NCBI GenBank assembly: GCA_036850595.1
Contig: CM072152.1
Coordinates: forward strand, 15,079,207 to 15,143,206
DNA: 64,000 nucleotides
Origin: Rhyacichthys aspro
Taxonomy: Eukaryota > Chordata > Actinopteri > Gobiiformes > Rhyacichthyidae
Reading direction: 5' to 3'
Shown here: in pieces, positions 14,095-25,700 of the stretch
How the letters are laid out: every line of letters begins with the position of its first letter
Numbering within the stretch: the first letter of the stretch is position 1
Made by a program: the position numbers and the translations under genes
Notes under the pieces: generated by a model
Seen by the model: only the letters and a program-made list of their open reading frames with translations
Databases searched by the model: none
What the model was told of the DNA's origin: nothing

Positions 14095-14317
14095 CATTAA
14101 AGGTGCAGCGTAGGACAGATTAAAACCAACCAAGAATCAAGAAGCCATTTCTGAATTTATGTCGTATGATTTCAGTTGACTTCAGTTCTAGGGCACTGTA
14201 AAAACACGGTGCTACATATAAGAGGCTGTAATAATACATTGGTTTTATGTTAGTTAACTATATTATGATTGGTTTTACTGTTTGCAAATACATCACTCTA
14301 ACACACTGCACCTTTAA
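14095..14317. mobile_element. MITE-like short inverted-repeat element
   Basis: The left end reads CATTAAAGGTGCAGCGTA. The right end, read inward on the other strand, is TAAAGGTGCAGTGTGT. Together they form imperfect terminal inverted repeats around about 190 bp without coding capacity. ATATTTGT directly abuts both ends (14087-14094 and 14317-14324), so an 8-bp target duplication is likely, the size made by hAT transposases. It looks like a non-autonomous hAT-type MITE inserted in the 3' flank or UTR of slc4a8. Similar AAAGGTGCAGTGTGT ends are, from memory, common in percomorph fish genomes. Confidence 0.6.
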
Positions 14318-14717
14318 TATTTGTTGGTTCACATAAGGGTAAATTATTGCTCAAATAGAAATCATGCAGCCCCACAAAATAACAAAGTAGATAAAGGCTA
14401 AAGGTTACTGTCCTTCAAATCTTTGTCATTCACAGCTTATTTCCATTTCCCTGACATTTCTTCATTCAAAGTGCCAAGCGGGAGCATTCATGAACTTGTC
14501 TGAGGTAAAGAAATAAGACCCTGAACTAACACGACAATCTACGCGACTTCACAATCATTAGTTAAAAGTCACATGTCCATAAAGACAACATTACATTTAA
14601 ACACTGAAGCCTAATGCCACCAACAACCATCACCATTAAAAAGGAACAAACACACATTCAATAAATGGGTCTCTAGGACATTTAGCTATGATGAAAAACT
14701 TCAAAAAAAGAACCTGG

Positions 14718-14723
14718 TTTATT
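14718..14723 (-). terminator. Candidate slc4a8 polyadenylation signal
   Basis: AATAAA on the minus strand, about 0.7 kb after the slc4a8 stop. A second candidate lies near 12549. Which one is used cannot be decided from sequence. Confidence 0.35.
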
Positions 14724-15428
14724 TTAAAAGAGCTTTGCATCTATTTGACAGAACCTGGCTGGTTGTAAAGGGAAAGAATAGGATTGATTTTGAATGGGTG
14801 AAAATGGAGTTGTCTTTGTATATCTGTGCTCTTCTATCCTTGTCAAAAACATCGAATTTGTAACAGTTACTTTGAGCCTAAATGAAAAGAGATTTATGGC
14901 TTTGATAAGACCTGGTCTGGCATTAAAACACTTCAGTTTCATGTATCGTGAACTGTGTAGTTAACGCTCTTGATTGGTGCATTTTTGCTGCAGTTGTTTG
15001 TTTGCTGCAGCTAGAGGCTTTCCTTGGGCTTGTTAATAAAACTACGATTTACCTGGAGACAAATAACAAGCCTCCACTGCTGGGGTGCTGAACAATAGCA
15101 GGATAAAAATGATTAAGCTACGTTTAGTGGTCCATTCCTTTAGATAGTAAAGAAGAAGAAGGGTGAAATTAGGACAAAGTGCTGGTGAAAAGATCAAAAC
15201 CAAATGAATCCCAGATAATAAGAATAAGGTTAAAAGGCTTAACCCAAAGTGTTGAATCTCTCATGAACCGGATCAGAATATGTCACTGAGACGATTTTTG
15301 TGTGTGTAATTGGATACAAACGCCAAAGCATTGGATAGAACTCATTGTCCAGAAGTGGAGTGAAGTCTTCGAAGATGAGAGGATATCCTTTACTCATCTA
15401 TGAAAGCAATCCCTTCAATCCTGCAGAA

Positions 15429-18400
15429 TCAAGTGTACAGAGAAGTTAAAACAGTAATTCTGGTCAATAAATAATTGGGCTTAAAAACAGACGAGGGAAC
15501 CGCAGAGGGATTGAGAAGGAATGATCTTGCCTTTTTAGCAGCATCTTTTTGATTGGAGTTGAGGGATTTCCACACAGTTGTTTTAGACATTTCATCAGAA
15601 ATATTAATATCAGATGGATCACACCTGATGTGCAGGGAGAGCAGCAGGACAATAATGAAGGAAAACACAGATCGGAAAAGTCTGGGGTGAGTTAAGGCTA
15701 TACAGGAATTACAGACGCCACAAACCAAGCAGGAGCATGCATCAGTGGAAGAATTAAAGTCCCATTAGACCTCACCTGGGGTCATGTGCTTTTGGGGCGT
15801 TAACAGGCTTGCAGCTCTCCATAGGAATCTGAACAGTAGTTGTATCCTCTGATTTGGAGTGGAGCATAATCTGTGATTCCTAACAGACAGACACTATGTC
15901 AAGATAGGTATTTTTTTTCCCCCCATCAAATATTTGTTTTTTAAGTAAACCTGGACAACCTCCTCTTTCTGTTTAGTGGCATCGTCAAGATTTTTTTTCT
16001 TCCACTCAGGCATTAGGTCATCGAGGTAACTCAGCTCTCGCTTAGAAAAGCACAGGTCAAGCAACTTGCGCACAAAAACCAAAGCCAACACCTGCGAAAG
16101 AACAGATCGCCGTACAGGTTATTTAAGCAACAGGAGATTAAATGACTTGTGAAGAGTAAGTTATTAGTGTTTCCTCACCATCATGGGGAAGACGATTGCG
16201 GCGGGTGAGGTCTTAATAACCCAAAGCAGCACCAGACAGGTGAGTTGGGTTAAAGTGAACAAGTGCACTTTCCTCAATGGCACGTGGCGCAGATAAATGA
16301 AGTCAGGTTGGTGCTTTGCTGGCATGCCAAACAGCTTCAGACGGTCAAAGAACTAACACATGGAGAGTCAAGATCCATGCCGAGGTGTTATTTTGTTATG
16401 CAGCACACAAAAGTGAAAAAGAGGGCATAGGGAGAATTTTATTAATAAGGCAAGACCAAAAAAGAAAGAGGACAATTATCTGCCTGTTGAAATGCACTGG
16501 AATTACTCAGAGATGAGACTGCCAAATAAAGAAAAGATCAAGGCCTGTTTAATGACTTCTGATTAAAATAATGCAGTGTATGGTCATAATAATTTATCAT
16601 TTATTGTATGGCCAAAATGCTTTGTTCTTGTGTCACATTGCAGAGTGTTGCAGTACCTGAATGCCTTTTAATGAAGAAGCCCCCATGTAAAGGAAAACTC
16701 CATAAAGCACTGGCATAGGGATGAACTATGGAGAGACAAAAACATGTGACTCGTATGTCATTTCATGCTCTCCTTTTACAGCTTTAGCAACTTGCTTTTT
16801 TGCTTTTTCTTTGTTGCCTGCAGGGGGCAGCCTTGAACAGCTTCTGTGACTGACCTGCAGAGCCCCCGTCATGAACACAGAGCAGCCCATAAGGAGGAAG
16901 ATGACCAGGCCCGTGAGCCTCTGTTCTCTAATGCCCAGGAAGCGTGGCTGCTCTCCCGGGGCAGAGCTCTCCGACTCCAGCTTCAGGCTGTTCACGTGAC
17001 TGATGGACAGGACCGTGGCTGCTACAAACCATGGCAGGCCCATGATGGAGCACACCGCAAGCATCACCCCAACCATCAGCAGGTCCAGGTGATAGCCACA
17101 GCCTTTCTGCAAATTACAACAACAAACACTAAGATATGGACCAATGGAGTGTAGTCACAGGGCAGCTATTTTGCCTTAGTAATGGATCAACTATATCAGA
17201 GGATGGTCCAAGAAAAAAACCCACAAATGTCAATCTTTTTGATCATACCAGTAGTTTGTGTTCTTTGCGGTTTATGATGACTGCAGTAATTTGTTGATCC
17301 ATGAAAATGAGAATGGTACAGAGAAGAGCAGGAATCGAGGCAGCCAGGGCTGTCCACCAGGGGTTACGGCCTATTGGATTGATTAACCAACCTCTGTCAT
17401 CTCTTGTTGGCTTAAAGAAGAAAACATGATTTATGAAGAGACTGTATTCTGGTGCAAATCAGTTTCTTATCAACAAATTATATATTTTTATACCTGGAAT
17501 TTGCTAGGAACTTTTAACTTCTGAGAGGGCACTCCCATAATGAAATCAAGGAGAACCATTGTCACAATAGTAATAAACACAGCAAAGTCACTGATCATAG
17601 AGCGAACCTGGGGAAAAAATAAAAAGATTTAACTAACAGTTGTGGCTAATTAGTCACTTGTTGTGTGCATTGTGCTTAGGGCTGTGTACCTTAGTGGGGA
17701 AATATCGGCTAGTTTTGAATTGTTTGAGGAATGCAGACATGAAGAAAGTGGAGAAGAATAAGATGGTCGACCAGAAAAGGACATCTGGGGTGTAAGGGCC
17801 ATGGTGGCCACATGCTGTCCCAACAAACTGACCTTGCAGACTAATGCACTCCTTGAAATTGAACACAAATTAATATATATATAATTAGTGTGTTTGGTTT
17901 GTGTAAAATTGAAAAAAACCCAACAACTGTCCATTAGTGAGTTCAAAGACAACAGTGAAGAGTAAATCAATAAAATGTCCTGGTCAGTGTTTGCTAAGTT
18001 ATTCAGGAACGAGCTACTTCAGGTGGGCTGAGCAGGTTAGTTAAATGTTAACAAAGCAAACACACTGCAGCACATGTGGCGTGTGCTATCATGTGAAAGT
18101 TACACTGACATTTCTGCCACATAGGTGTGTTACCTTGACTGTGAGGTTGGGCCAAGGTACAGAGGCTGCAGTGATGTTTCTCTCACTCCACAGCTCTAAG
18201 GTTTTATTATTGGGATTATCAGGCTCTGCACACCTACAACTAAAAGCAACAAACACAGGCCAGCATTAACAGCAGTGTCAGTGACAGGTTCAAATGCTTC
18301 ATTTTACCAAACTACACCTGTTTAAAAAGAACATTTTGCCATGACAAAAAAGGCAGAGATTATGGTGATGATTAAAATGAAAAAAATATTGTGATGGTGT

Positions 18401-21400
18401 AACTCACTATGACAGTGTGAGTTTGTCCAGATCACTGTGTGCATTAAAAGGGTAGATTTCTCCGAGATGGAAGAGCTTCTCCAACGCCTCATAAATGAAA
18501 ATAAGGCAGATGAGCGCAGCAAAGGCCTCTTCTGTGAACCGCGTGATGTAGCACACAAGAGAACTGGCATCTGTGGCGACCAGTAGCAAACACAAAAACG
18601 CTGTCCACAGGCCAATGCAAGTCCTCAGAGACAAATAGGAGAGGTCGTAGTCCCTAAAAGACACAGCAAGTTACTAAAGAAAAAATGTTCAAACAATATC
18701 AAAACCACTGTATTTTCTACATACTTGCAGAACCTGAAGAGGATCTTCTCAAAAACCAGCACTGGGCCTGTGCTTCCCAGAATAGTGAGAGGTTGGCCAG
18801 CAAACAATGAATAGGCTACTCCAGTCATAGATGCACCAAGTAATGACTCGATGGCACTCTAGAAAGAGGTTTAGATAAATATCGGCTGTAACAGGCTGTA
18901 AAGCACTGTATGATAGTGAGAAGTGAAATTTCTCTTACAATACGCCCCTCAGTCGCCTCTCCCAGCAGCCCTCCAAACGTAATGACAGGAGACATGCAGG
19001 CGCAGTAGAGGAACAGGAAGGAGGCCACACACTGCAGGCTCAGTCCATCTTTATAGTCACTCAGATAAAATGGGGCCTTCCTTTTAATGTCCAATATCAG
19101 ACCACCAAACAACCTGAACCCAAAACAAAAGAATGAAGCTAGCAGGAAGAAGCCTGTTTTCTATATACTGGTGCTATAATGGCAAGCTTTGCTTATTTCT
19201 TTCAGCATTTGGCTGTGAAGAGTATCAAGGCGCTTTAATACACAGCTTACCTTCCAGTCCTCTGTAGTTCTGGACCATGGTGCTCAGCGTGCTCTTCCTC
19301 GACTGGGCAGGTTGTTCCGTTAGGGACTGAAGGCATCTTCCTCTTCTCCTGCATAGACAGTGACAGCACCAAATCAATTAGACTTTTAATTTTGACTAGA
19401 CATCCACTTTTACATCCTCTTGGGCCATGTCATTCCTTAAGGCCACACACCTGAGAGGGTACATTTTTAGGAGGTTCAATGCGGATGGATGGGTCCCACT
19501 CTCCAGGGGGTAGGACAGTCACTTGGTCGAGGAACTCGTCTATCCCAGCGAGCAGGTCACTTCTGTCTTTTGCCTTGTATGCTACGTCATGAAAGATCTG
19601 GTCCACAGAAACGTGACACACATTAATTACTATTACTTATTAGTCTACATTTACTTGGTACTTCTGGATTTTACCTCATCAGTCATAATTGTTGCCATGG
19701 AGCGTCCGATTTCATGATATTGTTGTGCTTTTCCGTTGGGGCCCAGGAGGATGAAGAGAAACCTGATATTTGATAGAGTTTTCCTGTTATCAGGTTTGCT
19801 TTTGTGCATTGATGTAGTTTCATTATTTGACCCAACACTTTGGATAAACTTATTCACATGAATTGGTGACTTTGTACCTGGTGGGAATGGGAACCTCAGT
19901 GAGTCCAGTGAGCAATACTGCTGGAGACAGACGGACAAAGGCCACAACAGGCCTCTCTAGAAAGTCCAACTCTCCTACCAGCACATTGGAGGCCTCTGCA
20001 CCTTCTGGGATCTTCTTCATGAAGTGCATATCCACCTAGTAAGGTAAACACACTCCTGACATGTAACAATGCATGAAACTGCATCCTCTAAGTGTAAAAC
20101 AACCGTGGTGTCTTTAAAGTCTTCAGTTACAGCTGCAGGTATTTTAATACCTGCATGAAAAACAAAAACAATAAACAACAGTTGCAGTGCAGCGGTGCAG
20201 CACAGATCATCTGCACAATGATCAAAACACTAAGCATCTGGTATTAACATACTCATACCTACCTTACTGAGGTCTGGTTGAGCGATGTCTGGTGCAGTCC
20301 CATTTTTCACGTCTGTGTTAACTGCAGCAGGCTGAGGAAGTGTGGCTGAACTTCCTGGGCAGTAAAAAAGCTATTTATTGCTCTGTTTGATTTATTTTAA
20401 TTAATTGGTGATAATGATACAAGAGCAATTGAGTTTAACTGTGTTACTTAAAATATATCTACACATATATGTACCAATCAAATGGGGCTCTGATTGTTTA
20501 CGTGTTCCTTCTGCAATAGAGCGCACTATGGGGATCAGATTTTTCTTCTTCTCATTCTGGTGGTGGTGTCTCTTCAGGAGTGCCTCACGCACCTTAACCC
20601 TCACGCTGTCGTCCAGTTCATGGGAGGCCTCCTGATGGTCCAGCACCATATCTGAAACACAGTGAAAAAACAATATAGTGCACAGTACTAGTGTATGCCT
20701 ACACATGTAATGTTTTTATAAAACTCATTATCCATGGTTGAATGTCTTACCCTAGCAGTATAAGAACAACAATTATGCAGATTAATGTAGAAAATATGAC
20801 TTGTTCTTAAAATGCAATATCACCACTTTAACAACACTAATGTGTTACTTCAATGATTTATAGATATTAGACTGCAAAGAGGAATAATTCACTGCTTGTA
20901 ACTTCTCCCCCTCAGTTCTTATCAGCTGCTTAGTCAGCAATGGATGCTTCAGTTCTTCCCTCCTGGTCCAATCAGATTGACAAGCACACACCCAGACTGC
21001 AGTGTCTGCACGTATTCAGAATACTCAGCCATGTTAATGAGGAGGGTGACAAGAAAACAACATAAAAGAGGTGGAGATTAAGTAAAACTACCATGGACCT
21101 CATGCCATTAGAGAATAAGATGCACCAGGTTCCTTTAATGTAAGAGTAACAACTGTTATGTGGCACTTCAATCTTGGCAGGGTAGGAGCAGCACATAGTG
21201 TAAAATGTTATAGTTTGTGTGTCTAAACCTTCTCTTTCATGATAAACATGAACAAACTGATTTTTGCTGCCATTTGGAGTCCAGGTGCCACTGGCAGGAG
21301 TCACATGGACAAGAGAGGGAAATGAGAGGTGGGTGGTGCTTTGGAGGACAAGAATGATTGCACACAACAAGGCTGTTGAGGCCATAAAGCTGACACTCTG

Positions 21401-22711
21401 TTACCAGGGAGGAGACCAAGTGATGGAGAACACACAGACATCATATTGTGTATTTGTGTGTGGATCTAAAGATATAACATTTCAGAATAATGCCCTCAGA
21501 AAAGAAGAGACTTTTTTCCTCATCACTCCTGAACAGAGACATTTGGACATGGGCAGGATTTTTTCCTTTTAATCTTTATTTTTACAGGTTAATCTCATTG
21601 AAACTTGAGGTTTTATTTTTAAGAAAGACCCAAAGTAATGATCTACATATGTCTGTGTAGTTTTTTAAGTATCTTGGCTAACATAATGTGAACGTGGTTA
21701 TTGTATTGCTGTGCATTTGAAACCTGACAATAACTTGAATGTTTCTGAATATAGCCATGTAATGCTTCCCTGAGGCCTGCGCTGTAAGCCTGTCTCCTCT
21801 CACAGGAGGTCACATCGATCTGCATCATACATCCTGGGTTACAGCCTACACTGTGCTCTCAAGGACAAGAAAAGACAGAAGAGTTTCTAGAAACAGTACT
21901 GGCATATTTTATAGAGAATACATAATATCTCTTGCACTGTGTTGTAAAAGTATGCACTAACCTGCAATCTCTTCAATGCAGTCAGCATGCATATCCAGCA
22001 GCACGCTGCCATTGATAATACAACTGCGCAGCTCGAACAGACTGTGTAAAGAAAGAGTAGCAACATATGGCTTGCTCCATCTCTCCCCGCCATCTTCAAC
22101 ATCCTCCTCAAACTTCAGCCACCTGCGACACAAAAACAGGTGAGTATGTGAAAAGTCACATTCCCTGGAGGGGACACACATTCAAATGTCAACATCACCT
22201 ATGCAAGAACTAGACTTTGACATCAGCTTTGACATTTGATTGATAGAGATAACAGCAGCTCTCATGTCATTTCAACTCACTTTTTGAGCTTTTAAATCCT
22301 TGAAATGGGGCAGATAATGATGTAGTAGGTTTAAATGAAACCACACCAGTTCCTTTGCCACAGTACAGCTGCAGAGCTGCCAGGTGACACTTGGCCTTAT
22401 TGCAGAGCATTGTTTGCAACCACTCCCTGAGGAGACACTGACCTGGCTGTTTCTTTCCACTCAGCATCCTTGCCATCTTTCACACAGATCTCATCCAGCT
22501 CAGTGAAGAGGTCGTGAGCCACATGTTCAGCATCCTCCTCTGTGCCCAGGATGAACTGCACACGTTGGGACGGTGTGTCTGATCAAGAGACAGAGGTAAA
22601 CTTAAAGCTATGAGCACTCACATCTTTGAATTGGCCAACACCCATAACAACAGTTTGTCATATCTACGCACACACACACACACACACACGCACACACACA
22701 CACACACACAC

Positions 22712-22746
<35 letters not shown>

Positions 22747-25700
22747 ATGTGCGGTCTAGGTCTGCTCTTTGGAAGCTAATTACTGAGCCCATCAATTTTA
22801 GCCTCTAGGGCGTGTGTGTTTAATGCATGTGTGCATGTGAGAGGTGCCCACCATATTGATAGGTTCTGTTTAGCTGCCACTCTCTCCTGTCTGCTGAGTG
22901 TCTCTTCTCTGCTGAGCAGACTAGTGCCTTCTCTGATTACAAATTAGCTAGAGGTTGTGAGTTTGTGGATTTGTGTTACCATGACTAGATGTCTTCTCAG
23001 ATTCCTCACTCTGTTGTGTTGCAGTGCTTCCTGCCCTTCTCTCTCTTCTGCGGTGTCGTGAGCTGTGGGGCCTGTGGTGCCGATGGCTCTGTCTAGGCAT
23101 GCGGACCCCGACATACAGCGTCCTATGGCCTGAAAGAGAGGCATTTAGATAACTTATGTATATATCAGGCAAATCTGTAACTGAGAGTCAGTTAACGGAA
23201 AATAAAAGACAATATAAATTGACTGTGGCAGGTCACTTAGCCTGTTTAATAGTAATTAAAACTGATAACCTGTAGGGCTGTTAGTTACAGAGCACATTTA
23301 AGACTCCTCTATGCAAGTATCTATTAGTTTTTAAATACATTCTTCTCCTACATTCTATGATTCAGAGATTGAATAAATCTCTGCTTAAAAGCCTGGAGCT
23401 ACCTCTGTAATTTATAGATTGTATTAGAGTTATTTGATAGTAGATTAAAAAACATCTCTACTCACCCTCAAGTTCTTCTTTCTCATAATGGATGTTGAGT
23501 ACTGAGCTTGTCCCTCCCTGGTCAACCACCACTTCCTCATCTGGCCTCTGAATCACACACAAAACATAGACACAGGAAAGTGGTGTAAAATGTCATATTT
23601 GTGTATATTACTCACCTTCATCATCGCTGGCTCACAATATTTTAAATAATTACACAGGTATAAGGTAACCACGGTAGTTTACAAGGATCTTATTAAACAG
23701 AGGAGGTAATAGTGTATCAGTGTATTTATCAGTTTTAAAAAGGTTTTCAATGATGAGCATTAGTTGTAGATAGTCTACTCATGGCTCGTCTGGCACAACC
23801 TAATAGTATACAGACACAACTCAAACCACACAGTGGTTGGCAAATGTGCTAGACTGCTCTTTCCTGTAGCAATCAAATCAAATTAGCAAAGTGGCACAGC
23901 CTTGAGTGGTGGTGCTGCTGTACAGCTGCATGGAGGTTTATAATGCCCTTATGGCAGTGTAAGTAAAGAGGGGTTTCTAGTGGTGCTACCCCTTATTCCT
24001 GTTACTTTAACCAGCCCTCATAATAATTACAACAACAATACAATAAAAAATAAATACTACTGAAGACAAAATGCACATCTCTAAATAACAGATGCAGAGA
24101 CCAACTCTATGTGAATAAATCAAGTGTTATCTTTGGATGCATTGATTTTTCATGAGGAAAGTACAGTACATTCACATAAGAAAAAGGTTGGTTCCATTAT
24201 GAAGATGAGTTTGTACTGAACAAAAGTTAGCAGTGATTTTTTGGAATTGCCCAGAGGTCTGCATTGTAAAACACAACACACAATTAAGAAAATAAATAGT
24301 CACACTGGCTGAAAACACCTTAGATGAAAAGTCACAGACTGACAGTGAAGTGTCCTTTCATTAACTACAAATTCTGCATTAACTCAGCATCGGCACTGAG
24401 GGATTTCTTTCTCTTTCCATGACTGAGCACTGTTATGTCCCAGGACAATTGTGGAGCTTTAAAGAGTAAAGCAGCTTAATTAGAAGTCACAGTGGTGATG
24501 GTCTTGTAGACTTATATGAGGGCAGATGATGTAAGGCATATGATTTAAAGATTTAAAGAAGTGTTTAATAATAGGAAACTAAATAGTATCTAATTTTGTT
24601 TGAATAAAGAACTGATCTATTTGTGTAAAAGTGTCCCATGACTTAGTAGTCAAATGACTTTTTGGAAATTTTGACTATACACACTATATATCTGGCCTCT
24701 ATCTAAAGATTCTGTTTCAGAAGGTTATACATGGTTATACAAAAATGAAGCTATAAGATTAAAGCTACAGATTTTGCACAGTGTTTCCCCTTCATCACCG
24801 AACCACATGTGTTATGTTTTTTTTAGCACATTGATAAACTCTGATTTAAAAAGAAAATCCATGGTATATATAGACTCCTACATCTAACCCTTCTGGCAGA
24901 AGCAGCGTTATCAGGCAGTGCAGCTGCCTGCTGAATTAGGGCTCCATGCAGTGTGTATGTGTGAGTCTGTGTGGGTTGGGGCTCAGCCTGGAGGCGGTGG
25001 ACTCCATTAGAGATAAAGCTTTACCAGCCATACACACAAACAGAATAGATGGAGCAGCTCTGTCCCAGAAACAATGCTGGACTAGGTTCATCAATTGGTT
25101 GGCATCCATTTTAGTGCATGCTTTCCCATGAGGCTGTTCAATAACTACTATGTGGACAAAAGACCTTTCTGAGCAGGGCATGACATGACAACAAAATCTA
25201 TTGCACTTTTCTCATGCCACATTGTGGTCATGATGTTCATGTCATTTTCAGCTTGGTTAAAGTTCAGCAGATTTATAGTTTTGAACAGGTTAATGGTTCC
25301 CTGTCATTCACACCTCACCTCTCTTGTGGCGCATTACGTGCTTTCAGCTAATTAAAAGCTCACATGGCTCTCATAGTCCTGTTTGCTCTTTTTCTCGGGG
25401 GTGAGAGTGTGCACATGGTTTTCCATTGACACGGCAATTTGTTGTTTTGCCTGCATTTATCTCCTGGCAACTGTCCCCCTTTTAATTCTTCCCTCTTGTT
25501 CTCTGACTTTATATCAGTCTCTGGGGAAGGATTGTAATTAAAGAATAATTCTCAGCACAGTTTCTTCAAAATGGATGCCTGCTAGATGTTTTAGTTCCAA
25601 AACTTTGACAATTTTCGTGTCTGTGTCTCAGCATGACAAACCTTAAAATAGACATTTGGTGCTACGTGTGCAGAGCTGTCACAAACAGATATATTCTCAG

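Larger units (their letters stand above)
7755..15428. other. Region between fignl2 and slc4a8, including the slc4a8 3' UTR
   Basis: No coding exon was recognised in about 7.7 kb. The left end must hold the fignl2 5' UTR and promoter. A C-rich stretch lies near 8640-8770. The right 0.7-2.9 kb is probably slc4a8 3' UTR: minus-strand AATAAA signals occur at 14718-14723 and near 12549, and the sequence is markedly AT-rich. A short inverted-repeat element at about 14095-14317 is listed separately. The 161-codon frame at 9787-10272 has no family resemblance. Confidence 0.5.

Noticed and set aside
20972..21385. 137-codon minus-strand frame inside slc4a8
   Set aside because: Lies wholly in the intron between the exons at 21962-22122 and 20475-20651; phases close without it.
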